NCBI GenBank assembly: GCA_049585815.1
Contig: JBAVAR010000011.1
Span: 1 to 64,000, forward strand
Length of the DNA: 64,000 nt
Direction of reading: 5' to 3'
Origin: DATLSM01 sp049585815
Lineage (GTDB): Bacteria; Actinomycetota; Thermoleophilia; Solirubrobacterales; 70-9
The notes under the pieces were generated by a model. That model was not told the origin of the DNA. It saw nothing but the letters and a program-made list of their open reading frames with translations, and did not search any database. Of the stretch, positions 45,032 to 54,117 are shown piece after piece (positions within the stretch are counted from its first letter, which is position 1; every line of letters starts with the position of its first letter). A program made the translations under genes and the position numbers.

Positions 45032-47844
45032 TGGCAGCTGGATCGACCAGGGAGCTCCGCCGCGCCGGGGCGACCGCGAGGTCACTACATCCGCGAGCGC
45101 CCCGTATCCTGCGCGTGCTCAGCCTCACGATTGGTCTCTCGCTGCTGCTGGTCGGCTTCACTGTCGGCACCGCACAGGCGACCGAGCGGATCGAATCATT
45201 CTCGACCACCACCTCGACGACGCAGGCGGGGGGGCACCCGGATCTACACACCTCGTTTTCGCTCAACAGTCCGGGACTCCCTGAGGCCGCGGAAAACGTG
45301 ACCGTCGAAACTCCGCAGGGCGTGTTCGGCAACCCGAACGCGATTTCGCAGTGCGCCTCGGTGGTCTTCGCTGACGAGGAATGCGCCCCCGCGTCCCAGG
45401 CGGGTGTGATCACGGTGTACGCCCGCTATGAAGGCGATCCGAATTTTCTCCTGGGTACTGCGCCGATCTATGATCTTGTGCCGTCTGAAGGCGAAACGGC
45501 GCTGTTCGGCTTCATCGTACCGATTCTGAACATCCCGATCCAGATCCCGGTCGCGGTGCGAACGGACAGCGACTACGGATTGCGCTTCAAGGTATCCGAG
45601 ATCACCCAGGTCACGCCGCTGTCGGCGGCGAATCTCACCTTCTGGGGCTTTCCAGCGGAAGCAAGTCACGAATCCGAACGCTTTCCGCGGGGAGCCAGCG
45701 GGCTACCGGCCGGGTGTGCCGGGTTGGCGAACACGAGCTGCCTCGCCAACCCCACTCCGGTCTACATCGCGATCCATCCGCTCACCGATAATCCGACGAC
45801 CTGCAATGGGCAGTCACTGATGACCACACTCAAAGTGCAGACCTATCAGGATCCCAATCACGAATCGGAAGCGCACGACGAATATCCCGCGACGACCGGG
45901 TGCGAAAAAGAGCTGTTCAAGCCGCTCCTGTACTCGCAGCCCACGAGCACCACCACCGATTCTCCCTCTGGCCTCGACATCACGCTTTCCGATACCCAGT
46001 TCCTCGGCTTCGCCGTCTCCCCTTCGGAGATCCGCGAATCAACGGTCGTTCTTCCGGCCGGCCTGACGATTAATCCGGACGCAGCCGACGGTCAGACGGC
46101 ATGCACTGATGCCGAGGCGAACTTCGAAAGCGAAGCCGCCGCATCCTGCCCTGACAGCTCGAAGATCGGCACTGTCGCGCTGCACACTCCCGCCCTCGCC
46201 GGGCCGCTCGAGGGCTCGGTCTACATGGGCGAACCGAAGCCGAACGACCAGTACCGCCTGTTCATGGTGGTCGACGGCTTCGGTCTCCACGCCAAGCTTG
46301 TCGGCTCGGTCAGGCCTGATCCTGTCACCGGGCAGGTGTCTGTCCACTTCGAAGATCTGCCCCAGGTTCCCTTCAACGAATTTGACCTTCATCTGTTCTC
46401 CTCCGACCGGGGCCTGATGGCGACGCCGACTGTCTGCACGATCTACAACACGGAAGCGACCTTCGTGCCGTGGAACAATCTTTTGCCGACGGCCAGTTCG
46501 AGTCAGGTCTTCGGCCTCACCGCCGGTCCCAACGGTGGGCCCTGTCCGGGAATAATCCGTCCGTTCCATCCGACCTTGGCCGCGGGAACCACTCACTCAC
46601 TTGCCGGCGGCTTCTCCAGCTTCTCGCTGAAGTTGAACCGCGAAGACGGCGACCAGTACCTCGGCAAGTTGAACTTCACCATGCCTCCAGGCCTCACCGC
46701 CAACCTGCACGGCGTCACCTACTGCCCCGAATCCGACATCACAGCTGCCGCCAACACCCTCGGCAAGGTCGAGCAGGCCGATCCCAGCTGCCCGGCCTCC
46801 AGCGAAATTGGCACTTCCAACGTCGCCGCTGGACCCGGATCGCACCCCTTCCACGCGGTGGGCAAGATCTACCTCTCCGGGCCTTTCCAGGGCGCTCCCC
46901 TCAGTCTGGTCGCGATCACTCCCGCTCTCGCCGGTCCCTATGACTACGGCACGGTGGTTGTTCGTGTGGCCCTCCACATCGATCAGCGGGATGCGCACGT
47001 GGTTGCCGACTCCGAAACGGTTCCCTCGATCATCGGCGGCATCCCGCTGCGGATGCGCGAAATCAGGGTCAACATCGAACGTCCAAACTTTATGATCAAT
47101 CCGACAAACTGTTCGCCGTTCTCGGTCGCCTCACAGGGCATCGGCGACCAGGGAACGGTCGCCAACTTCAGCTCCTACTTCCACGTCAACGACTGCTCGA
47201 CCCTCCCCTTCAACCCGAAGATGACGGTCACCCAGCTCGGTGGCCATAGGTTCACCGCCCGCGGCAAGGACCCTGCCCTGCAGTTTGACCTCAACACCAC
47301 CGAAGGCGACGCCAACCTCAAATCTGTCTCGGTGACGCTGCCAAAGGCCTTTGAGATCGATCAGCGCCACCTCGGCAACCTCTGCTCCCGCTCCCAGCTT
47401 GAAAAAGAACACTGCGCCGGGCGCCAGCCGATCGGCTTCGTCAAAGACGAAACGCCGCTGCTCGAAAAGCCGCTCGAAGGCCCCGCCTACGCGGTCTCCG
47501 GTTTCTCCAATGGCAAAAACGTCCTGCCCCACATCGCCTTCATCCTCGGCGGCCAGGTCACCGTCGTGCCCCAGGCCGAATCGATGACGCTTGGAGGCGG
47601 ACGCCTCAAAACTACGGTCCCGGTGATCCCCGACGTGCCGATCGGCCACTTTCGCTTCACCCTGCTCAGTGGCGCTCAGGGCTACGTCTCAAACACCGAA
47701 AGCCTCTGCGCCGCCGATCCGGTGATCGCCGTGCAGCTGAACGGCCAAAACGGCAAGTCGATCACCCAGCAGGTGAAGACGAGGACCGCCTGCAGGGCAA
47801 AGAAGCAACACAAGCGCAAGGCAAGGCGCCACCGCCGGCGCTGA
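45028..47844 (+). CDS. Giant secreted protein B' (B paralogue)
   Basis: 938 residues. ATG 45028 overlaps the previous stop by 4 bp (ATGA) after GGGGGGAGGCG. The N-terminal signal is ILRVLSLTIGLSLLLVGFTVGTAQA. It aligns along its whole length with protein B: TTTSTTQAGGHPDLHTS, TPQGVFGNPNAISQCASVVFADEEC, TTTDSPSGLDITLSD, SEIRESTVVLPAGLTINPDAADG, LAGPLEGSVYMGEPKPNDQYRL, GLTANLHGVTYCPESDITAAA, GPFQGAPLSLVAITPALAGPYDYG, ERPNFMINPTNCSPFSVAS and CAGRQPIGFVKDETPLLEKPLEG. Cysteine positions are largely kept. The basic tail (KKQHKRKARRHRRR) resembles that of B. No catalytic motif is seen. It likely forms the same kind of exported structure or partner as B. Confidence 0.85.
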   Translation: MMAAGSTRELRRAGATARSLHPRAPRILRVLSLTIGLSLLLVGFTVGTAQATERIESFSTTTSTTQAGGHPDLHTSFSLNSPGLPEAAENVTVETPQGVFGNPNAISQCASVVFADEECAPASQAGVITVYARYEGDPNFLLGTAPIYDLVPSEGETALFGFIVPILNIPIQIPVAVRTDSDYGLRFKVSEITQVTPLSAANLTFWGFPAEASHESERFPRGASGLPAGCAGLANTSCLANPTPVYIAIHPLTDNPTTCNGQSLMTTLKVQTYQDPNHESEAHDEYPATTGCEKELFKPLLYSQPTSTTTDSPSGLDITLSDTQFLGFAVSPSEIRESTVVLPAGLTINPDAADGQTACTDAEANFESEAAASCPDSSKIGTVALHTPALAGPLEGSVYMGEPKPNDQYRLFMVVDGFGLHAKLVGSVRPDPVTGQVSVHFEDLPQVPFNEFDLHLFSSDRGLMATPTVCTIYNTEATFVPWNNLLPTASSSQVFGLTAGPNGGPCPGIIRPFHPTLAAGTTHSLAGGFSSFSLKLNREDGDQYLGKLNFTMPPGLTANLHGVTYCPESDITAAANTLGKVEQADPSCPASSEIGTSNVAAGPGSHPFHAVGKIYLSGPFQGAPLSLVAITPALAGPYDYGTVVVRVALHIDQRDAHVVADSETVPSIIGGIPLRMREIRVNIERPNFMINPTNCSPFSVASQGIGDQGTVANFSSYFHVNDCSTLPFNPKMTVTQLGGHRFTARGKDPALQFDLNTTEGDANLKSVSVTLPKAFEIDQRHLGNLCSRSQLEKEHCAGRQPIGFVKDETPLLEKPLEGPAYAVSGFSNGKNVLPHIAFILGGQVTVVPQAESMTLGGGRLKTTVPVIPDVPIGHFRFTLLSGAQGYVSNTESLCAADPVIAVQLNGQNGKSITQQVKTRTACRAKKQHKRKARRHRRR

Positions 47845-47941
47845 GCAGAGGGGCAAAGCGAACCTTTGAGCGTCAAAGCGGGTTTCAGCTGCTGGGACTC
47901 GCAAGCAATGAAAAGCCAGCGAGCAAGGAGCTAGAACACAG

Positions 47942-48571
47942 ATGAAGGCAAAGCTGAAGGGCAAGCTGACCTACGCCAACGTGGTCTCCACGCTGTGCCT
48001 GTTCGTGCTCTTGGGGGGAAGCGCCTACGCGGCCCTGAAGATCCCCCGCAACTCGGTCGGCACCCGCCAGCTGCAGGCAAAGTCGGTGACCAACGGCAAG
48101 CTCGCAAACGGCGCCGTCAACGGCGCCAAAATCGCCGAAGGATCGATCACCGGCCAAAACATCAACCTCTCTGCCCTTGGCACCGTGCCCAATGCCGCCA
48201 ACGCAGTCTCCGCCCAAAACGCCAACACCGTCGATGAACACTCGGCCTCCTGCCCCCAGGGAGCGACTCTGATCAGGGGCCTTTGCTTTGACGCCCAGCC
48301 CAACCCAGCGGTCTCAACGGTCAAGGAAGCAGCCGACGATTGCGCCGCCAAGGGCGGCTACCTGCCCTCCCCGCTTGAGCTCTACTCGGTACGCGGCGTG
48401 CTCAACCTGGGCACAGGCGTCGGCTCTGATCATCAATACACCGATGAGTTCTACGGCAATACCAACGGCACCAACTACCGCACCGTCGTCGTCGACGGGA
48501 CCGGGGCGATCAGTGAGTCTGAAATCAACGCCCCCTCCAAATACACCTGCGTTTATCCGCTGGTGCGGTAG
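47942..48571 (+). CDS. Secreted/anchored protein with conserved N-terminal module
   Basis: 209 residues with AAGGAG upstream. The N terminus KLTYANVVSTLCLFVLLGGSAYAALKIPRNSVGTRQLQAKSVTNGKLANGAVNGAKIAEGSITGQNINLSALGTVP is a highly conserved layout in exported proteins of this group: a basic end, a signal helix, then repeated NGxVxxxKI(A/K)xGSI pseudo-repeats suggesting a beta solenoid or coiled stalk. The C-terminal domain (about 100-209) has three cysteines (SASCPQGATLIRGLCFD, DDCAAKGGYLPSPLELYSVRG, KYTCVYPLVR) and recalls a C-type-lectin-like arrangement; that is a guess. It follows the four-gene operon with a 97-bp gap and may be read with it. Confidence 0.78.
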   Translation: MKAKLKGKLTYANVVSTLCLFVLLGGSAYAALKIPRNSVGTRQLQAKSVTNGKLANGAVNGAKIAEGSITGQNINLSALGTVPNAANAVSAQNANTVDEHSASCPQGATLIRGLCFDAQPNPAVSTVKEAADDCAAKGGYLPSPLELYSVRGVLNLGTGVGSDHQYTDEFYGNTNGTNYRTVVVDGTGAISESEINAPSKYTCVYPLVR

Positions 48572-48907
48572 GACGGCTCGGTAGGCGTTTTGAGGCGCCA
48601 TCGCCGGAGGAAGTTCAGCTGCGAATCCAGCTGACGCGCTTCCCCGGCTGGCGATGATCGAGGAAGCAAGTTGACAGCCCCAAGGCAGCCAAGGGAGACC
48701 TCCCAACTCTCCGCGCCGGGTCCGCTCCCGGTTTCTAGCCCACCCCAAGTAGATCTGCCCCTCCTAGGTTTACGGCCTGGGGACAGAGGTCCGGGTCCTA
48801 TCCTCGGCGTAAGCCCCTACCGTGAGGAGCGAAATTGATGAGGAACAAGGTGCATGACCTGGCTGCTAGTGGCGACTATGTTTCACTCCGAGGAGAGACG
48901 GACTGAG

Positions 48908-49672
48908 ATGCCCAAGAAGACGGTGATTGCTTTCACGCTGGCCTTGGTGGCGCTTGCGCTTGCCACCTCCGCCTATGCCCTGAAGCTGACAGCAGGGCAG
49001 ATCGTGATCGAGGCCGAAGGCGGCTTTGCCCCCTCAGCACTGCCCAAACACGAAAACGCCCCGATCACCCTGCACGGAGGTGGCAGCGTCTCGACCCTCT
49101 CCGGCGCCCTGCCGCCAATTCTGAGGACGATCACGATCGACTTCGATCGCCACGGCTCGGTCCAGACCACTGGCCTTGAAGTATGCACCTCCGCAAAATT
49201 GCAGGCGACGACCACTGCGGCCGCCCGCCACAACTGCCCCGGCGCGATTGTCGGTGAGGGCGCGGGCACCGCGACCATCGCTTTCCCCGAATCGGTCCCC
49301 TTCAGCCTCACCTCGCCCATCACGATCTTCAACGGCCCCAAAGTTCACGGCGATGACACCGTGCTCGCCCACGCCTACCTCTCCTCTCCCGTCTCGACCA
49401 CCTTCATCGTCCCAATCGTGATCGAACGGATCCACGACGGCGTCTACGGCTATCGCACCAAGGGCACGATTCCCACGATCGCCGGCGGATCCGGCATCCC
49501 AATCTCTGGCCACCTCAAGATCGGCCGGACGTGGACCTACCGGGGCAAGCACTACTCCTACGTCAATGCCCGCTGCGAAACGGGCCACCTCCAGGCTCGC
49601 GGCGAATTCGAATTCAAAGACGGCACCTTCCTTGAGGGGGACTTCCTCAAACCCTGCCGGGTTCGGGGGTAG
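48908..49672 (+). CDS. Secreted protein, unknown function
   Basis: 254 residues from ATG 48908 (GAGGAGAG upstream); the frame is open 18 codons further, but the chosen start gives a clean signal peptide (MPKKTVIAFTLALVALALATSAYA). The mature part is beta-rich: AGQIVIEAEGGFAPSALPKHENAPITLHGGGSVSTL, LRTITIDFDRHGSVQTTGLEVC, NCPGAIVGEGAGTATIAFPE, FIVPIVIERIHDGVYGYRTKGTIPTIAGGSGIPISGHL, and a Tyr-rich strand GKHYSYVNARCETGHLQARGEFEFKDG. Four cysteines may form two disulfides. The 'F.P..LP....API' opening is known from uncharacterised actinobacterial exported proteins. No function is assigned. Confidence 0.75.
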   Translation: MPKKTVIAFTLALVALALATSAYALKLTAGQIVIEAEGGFAPSALPKHENAPITLHGGGSVSTLSGALPPILRTITIDFDRHGSVQTTGLEVCTSAKLQATTTAAARHNCPGAIVGEGAGTATIAFPESVPFSLTSPITIFNGPKVHGDDTVLAHAYLSSPVSTTFIVPIVIERIHDGVYGYRTKGTIPTIAGGSGIPISGHLKIGRTWTYRGKHYSYVNARCETGHLQARGEFEFKDGTFLEGDFLKPCRVRG

Positions 49673-50038
49673 CGACCGCACCGCGGTTGGGACTGTCCGT
49701 GACTCCAACCGGTGGGTTCCGACCCGCGTGAACCTAAACTCCTCAGGGTCTTAGGATATTTCCGAGCCGAGCGCCAACCCCGGCTACCGAGCAGGCGAGT
49801 GCTACCCCTTCGTTCTTAACGGTGAGCCGCACAGGAGTCGATGCCTCTAAAACGCAGTGCTCTGTATGCCACAGGCACGATCTGGCAGCCAGAGGCGCAT
49901 TCCCTGGTCCATAGTGCCTGCAGTCTCCGGCGCTGTTTCCTCTGGAATAGCTCTTCAACCCCGTTGTTTGCGTGGACCCTGGACGCACTGGTTTGGATCG
50001 CGACGAAGATCGCCGGAGCCGGGTAATCTTTACGGTAG
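49673..50038. other. Intergenic stretch, nothing recognised
   Basis: Lower-GC sequence than the flanks with no supported coding sequence or repeat. Confidence 0.5.
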
Positions 50039-50512
50039 ATGGCTTCGGTTGAAGTGCAAGGCGTTGACGGGATGCAGGCATTGCTTGGGCGACAGATTGG
50101 GCCAAGCGGATGGCGCACGGTCACCCAAGGAGATATCGACTCCTTCGCCGATATATCTGGCGATCACCAATGGATCCATGTTGACGTCGAGCGGTCTCGA
50201 TCCGAGAGCCCCTTTGGGACCACGGTGGCCCACGGCAACCTCACCCTGTCACTCGTTGATGGGTTCCGTGGCGAACTGATCGACGCTAGCGGTTTCGCAC
50301 TCGGTGTCAACTACGGATGGGACAAGATTAGATTTCCGGCCCCGGTTCCGGTTGATGCCAGGGTTCGCGCATGCGCCGAGGTTGTCTCGGTTGAGGAGAA
50401 GGGTGGCGGCTGGTGGCAGATTGTCACTCGTTTCACCCTCGAGGTTGACGACAGCGATAAGCCCTGTTTTGTTGGCGACTCCGTCACTCGCGTCTTGGTG
50501 CCCGCTGACTGA
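50039..50512 (+). CDS. MaoC-family (R)-hydratase-like protein
   Basis: 157 residues, single hot-dog fold. The hydratase-2 motif is ITQ/VTQGDIDSFADISGDHQWIHVDVERSRSESPFGTTVAHGNLTLSL, with the catalytic D and H (here GDHQWIH) and the downstream G-x-x-V-A-H-G turn. It would add water to a trans-2-enoyl thioester. The remaining part (WDKIRFPAPVPVDARVRACAEVVSVEEKGGGWWQIVTRFTLEV) is the usual dimer half. It stands next to the NTF2-like gene at 50562. Confidence 0.88.
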   Translation: MASVEVQGVDGMQALLGRQIGPSGWRTVTQGDIDSFADISGDHQWIHVDVERSRSESPFGTTVAHGNLTLSLVDGFRGELIDASGFALGVNYGWDKIRFPAPVPVDARVRACAEVVSVEEKGGGWWQIVTRFTLEVDDSDKPCFVGDSVTRVLVPAD

Positions 50513-50561
50513 CCGGCTCAATCAATATTGCCCTAAAAGGGCGGTGAATAGGCGCTGAGGA

Positions 50562-50990
50562 ATGGGCAGGTCGGCAGATACATCACCGGTTGAACTCGTC
50601 GCTGAGCTCCATCGGCGCCAAGGTCGGATGTACGCGGGGGGTGCCGTCGAGCCGGTGCTTGAGCTGCTCTCCCCTGACATAATCTGGCATGTACCGGGCA
50701 TAAGCCCCATTGCGGGCGACCATCGTGGCTTCGCTCAGGTGGTCGAATACTTTGAACGGCGTCGCCGCCTTGCAAGCACGACGATGCGCATGCGGCCAGG
50801 CGTCGCGAACGTCTACGGCAATGCGGTGGTCCAGTGCGTCGAGGGCACCGCTGTCCTTAATCGTGAGCCGGTCAGCTGGCAGACTCTAGGAATCTACTGC
50901 ATCGCCATCGAACAAGCCGCAATCCGAGAGGCGTGGCTCGTACCGCTTGACAGTGATCTGTTCGACCGCATCTGGTCAGGCTTTAATTGA
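50562..50990 (+). CDS. SnoaL/NTF2-like protein
   Basis: 142 residues. ELVAELHRRQGRMYAGGAVEPVLELLSPDIIWHVPGISPIAGDHRGFAQVVEYFERRRRL is typical of SnoaL-like proteins of the ketosteroid-isomerase clan, followed by NVYGNAVVQCVEGTAVL and AIREAWLVPLDSDLFDRIW as last strands. The pocket should bind a small hydrophobic ligand. The substrate is unknown; it lies 49 bp downstream of the MaoC gene and may share its message. Confidence 0.82.
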   Translation: MGRSADTSPVELVAELHRRQGRMYAGGAVEPVLELLSPDIIWHVPGISPIAGDHRGFAQVVEYFERRRRLASTTMRMRPGVANVYGNAVVQCVEGTAVLNREPVSWQTLGIYCIAIEQAAIREAWLVPLDSDLFDRIWSGFN

Positions 50991-51505
50991 CACCATTTGG
51001 GCAGGCAGGGCACCCGGGGGGTGACTTTCTCCACTTACTCGAGATCGAATACCAAACTTCCGTCGGGTGACCATTGACCACCTGACCTCCCTCTCGATAC
51101 GATGGCGCTTAAAAGCCGATCGGGTGTGATAAATGCATCACAAAATCCGACTGGATTTTTTGGCTGGCTGGCCTTCAGCGTGAACTCTACGGTGCCCGCT
51201 CGGCATTCGGGCCTGGGGACATTCGCTAGGTTGGCATCGAGGCCACGCCTTCGAGGATGACCGCGTGTCATATCTTCGGGAACCAGCGGCAGTTAATGGT
51301 TCGGATGGCCTTCCGGAGGCGGACGGGATCGCCGTCCGCAAATTGCGTGCTCGGGGGTTCGGCCCATGCAGGCACCAGCAATACTTGGGCCCTCGATCTC
51401 ACCGATGAAATCATACGATCTCGAGGTCAAACGGCCCCCTTTCCATTTGACAGGGTGAAGGCCATTCGGAGCACTGATGACAACCCGCGAAAGGGGATTA
51501 CGCAG
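50991..51505. other. Intergenic stretch, nothing recognised
   Basis: About 0.5 kb of sequence without a supported gene; a frame running into the next gene lacks family-like content upstream of 51506. Confidence 0.5.
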
Positions 51506-52051
51506 ATGACACCGCCAAGCGTCACAGCCAGCATCACAACTGCTGAGCAAGATGTAAAGAAGTCGAGCGTGGTCAAGACGAGGCACAATCTCAATAGGGC
51601 TGTCCGGTTCAGCCCATCTGAGATCAGGCAAGCAATGAGCGAGGTGAAGGGCTTTAACGCCAAGCTCGCGGTTGTCATTACTCACGCCGTGGGTTCGATG
51701 GCGATGGCGTACATCTTCTGCCTGATTGCGCTGACGAGCCTTCCTGCCGTCCTGATTGAGGCGGGTGTACTGACCAAGAACGATGTCCCCAAGTTCTTGA
51801 CGAAACCGGGCCTCATCCTGATCGTTGCGTGGATCGCGCAGACCTTCATCCAGCTCGTCCTGCTATCGATCATCATGGTTGGCCAAGATGTGCAGTCGAT
51901 TGCATCCGATGCACGCGCCGAAAACACCTTCAAGGACACGCAGGCGATCATCGATGCTCTGAATACCGAAACAGAGGGTGGTCTGAGGACGATCCTCGAA
52001 GCGATTCAATCCCAGGCCAAGCCCGCTCAGCAGCCGGGTTCCGGGGGGTAG
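51506..52051 (+). CDS. Two-helix membrane protein
   Basis: 181 residues from ATG 51506 with AAAGGGG upstream. A soluble polar N terminus (VKKSSVVKTRHNLNRAVRFSPSEIRQAMSEVKGFNAKL) leads into two transmembrane helices, VVITHAVGSMAMAYIFCLIALTSLPAVLI and LILIVAWIAQTFIQLVLLSIIMVGQ, then an amphipathic C-terminal helix (DVQSIASDARAENTFKDTQAIIDALN). The pattern of two helices plus a charged cytoplasmic tail recalls DUF1003-type small membrane proteins, which have a similar GQD/SQN turn. Function unknown. GC is lower than in neighbouring metabolic genes. Confidence 0.72.
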   Translation: MTPPSVTASITTAEQDVKKSSVVKTRHNLNRAVRFSPSEIRQAMSEVKGFNAKLAVVITHAVGSMAMAYIFCLIALTSLPAVLIEAGVLTKNDVPKFLTKPGLILIVAWIAQTFIQLVLLSIIMVGQDVQSIASDARAENTFKDTQAIIDALNTETEGGLRTILEAIQSQAKPAQQPGSGG

Positions 52052-52309
52052 CCGGAAGAATTGTTGCCGGCGAAATCAGGCGGTCGCTGCCCACGGGCGG
52101 CGCTCGCATCGGATTCTGGTTCCCGAGGATGAACTGAGGCCTCGCCAGATCAATGGGTTTGGCCGATCAGGGAAGGGGGAAGAATGATCGGCCCCCTTTA
52201 GCATCCGCTCCGGCCCCTCAGGATCCGGCCGGAACGTTGTAGGCTCAAGCTCGGCCACATCCACGAGACCTAAGGGGACGCTGGGTTGAGAGGACAAAGA
52301 GAAACGTTC

Positions 52310-53122
52310 ATGCGGCCTGCCTCGGTTGAAGCGGAAATCACCGTTTCATTCCAGGCGATGCGCGCGGAGTTCTGGATGGTGGCGTCGTTGCTCGCCGCGG
52401 CGGGACTGGCGTGGTGGTGGACCGCTGTTCGCATGGTGGGGATGGATGGAGGCCCAGGCGCCGATCTGGGCGCGCTCGGCTGGTTCACCGGAGTCTGGGC
52501 CGTGATGATGGCAGCGATGATGCTGCCGTCACTCGCCCCGACAGCAGCTGTTCATGCCGCATTGGTGCGTCGCAACCCCAGCCGGATTCTATTGTTTGCA
52601 GTTGGCTACCTTCTCGTTTGGAGTGCGGCTGGTATTGCGGCCTACGGATTGCTCAAGCTTGGCAGCGTGCTCTTGGCCACCCCCTTGGCATGGAACAGGG
52701 GTGGGCGCTGGTTTGCGGCGGGTGTTCTGATATTTGCTGCTCTTTATCAGCTGACGCCGATCAAGGGCACCTTCTTGCTGAGGTGCCGTTGCCCACTCCG
52801 ATTCCTGCGCGCGACGTGGCGTGACGGCCGATCAGGGGCCCTTTTGATGGGCCTGCGCAATGGGAGTTGGTGCCTGGGTTGTTCTTGGGCCCTGATGGCT
52901 GCGCTTTTCGCCCTCGGCCTCATGAATCTCGCCTGGATGGTGTTGATTGCCGGGTTGGTGTCCCTTGAAAAGATCGGTCCGTGGGGACGTGCGGCGCGGG
53001 CTGCTACTGCTGGGATCCTCGCTGTGCTCGCGCTGGCACTTCTGACCGTTCCTCACGAGCTGCCGGGTCTCGTGGTTCCGGGCTCGCCCGGATCGACGGG
53101 CTCGATGAGGGCGATGGGATAG
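52310..53122 (+). CDS. DUF2182-family metal-associated membrane protein
   Basis: 270 residues from ATG 52310; TTG 52286 in frame is an alternative start. Six to seven hydrophobic helices. The diagnostic motifs of the DUF2182 family are WAVMMAAMMLPSLAPT, YQLTPIKGTFLLRCRCPLRFL (Cys pair) and GLRNGSWCLGCSWALM (Cys pair in CLGC), then MNLAWMVLIAGLVSLEKI. The His/Cys/Met-rich helices suggest metal binding or transport, possibly copper-linked, as in relatives near such genes; that is inference. No metal-efflux partner is adjacent. Confidence 0.85.
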   Translation: MRPASVEAEITVSFQAMRAEFWMVASLLAAAGLAWWWTAVRMVGMDGGPGADLGALGWFTGVWAVMMAAMMLPSLAPTAAVHAALVRRNPSRILLFAVGYLLVWSAAGIAAYGLLKLGSVLLATPLAWNRGGRWFAAGVLIFAALYQLTPIKGTFLLRCRCPLRFLRATWRDGRSGALLMGLRNGSWCLGCSWALMAALFALGLMNLAWMVLIAGLVSLEKIGPWGRAARAATAGILAVLALALLTVPHELPGLVVPGSPGSTGSMRAMG

Positions 53123-53307
53123 GTCTCGCTAGCATCGAGTCGCTGGTTGGGTGCGAGCCCTGATACCCAGGCGCACCGTGCTGGGGGCTGAAAAGTGATC
53201 TGCCTCGGGCATTCGCGGCGGTCGGTGAAAGAGGATCTCGGCAGGGTCCATTAACGGAGGAGCCCCGGGTTTGAAACATGCCACGCGCAACACTAGACTG
53301 AGCACCG

Positions 53308-54045
53308 TTGCCCGAAGATCCTGATATCCGGTTCCCCGGCGAGAGCGATGATTACCGCCTAGAGCGCAGCAGACTTCTCGAGGCTGAGGTCGAGCTGAGA
53401 CGTGCGACCGAGCGGGTCGCAGCCCAACGGCGCGCGCTGCCGCCGGGCGGCGTGGTTCCGGAGAACTACAGGTTTGAGGAGGTTGCCTCCGGCGACGGGG
53501 AGGTGAGGTTGTCGGAGCTCTTCGCTGCGGGTACCGACACCCTCGTCGTTTACAGCTTCATGTTCCCGCGATTCTCCGGTGACTCCAGGCCGGGGCCCGA
53601 TGGACAGACCGGAAAGCTCCCCCTCGCGGAGACTCCATGCGCGTCCTGCACATCAATCCTTGACTCACTCGATGGCGCTTCTCCTCATCTTGCCCAGCAG
53701 ATCAATCTCATCGTGGTTGCAAAGTCTGCCCCCGAGCGAGTTCGCACCTTTGCTCAGGAGCGTGGGTGGAAAAACCTGCGCCTACTTTCATCGCGGAACA
53801 ACACCTACAACCGTGATTATCACGCCGAAACAGGAGACGGTGAGCAGATCCCCATCCTGAACGTGTTCGTACGGGATGGCGACCAGATCCGGCATGCATG
53901 GGCCACGGAGCTCATGTTTGCACCTCGTGATGAGGGTGAGGATCCACGCCATGTCGATTCAATCTGGCCGATTTGGAGCGTGCTCGACATGACCCCGGGG
54001 GGCAGGACGACCAGGTCAGATATTCCAAAGCTGGCCTACCAATAG
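53308..54045 (+). CDS. DUF899 thioredoxin-like protein
   Basis: 245 residues from TTG 53308. The N-terminal helix LERSRLLEAEVELRRATERVAAQRRALPPGG and YRFE are typical of DUF899, followed by VRLSELFAAGTDTLVVYSFMF (thioredoxin-like strand), CASCTSILDSLDGASPHLAQQ (CxxC-like: C-A-S-C), VVAKSAPERVRTFAQERGWKNLRLLS, YNRDYH and LNVFVRDGDQIRHAWATELMF. The family is predicted to be peroxiredoxin/thioredoxin-like. The CASC pair could be redox active. Confidence 0.87.
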   Translation: MPEDPDIRFPGESDDYRLERSRLLEAEVELRRATERVAAQRRALPPGGVVPENYRFEEVASGDGEVRLSELFAAGTDTLVVYSFMFPRFSGDSRPGPDGQTGKLPLAETPCASCTSILDSLDGASPHLAQQINLIVVAKSAPERVRTFAQERGWKNLRLLSSRNNTYNRDYHAETGDGEQIPILNVFVRDGDQIRHAWATELMFAPRDEGEDPRHVDSIWPIWSVLDMTPGGRTTRSDIPKLAYQ

Positions 54046-54117
54046 GCTGCACATTGTGCGAAGCAGAGATTGGCCCCGACCCCGACTCTAAGCTGCCGAG
54101 GAGTTGGTGTGACGGAC

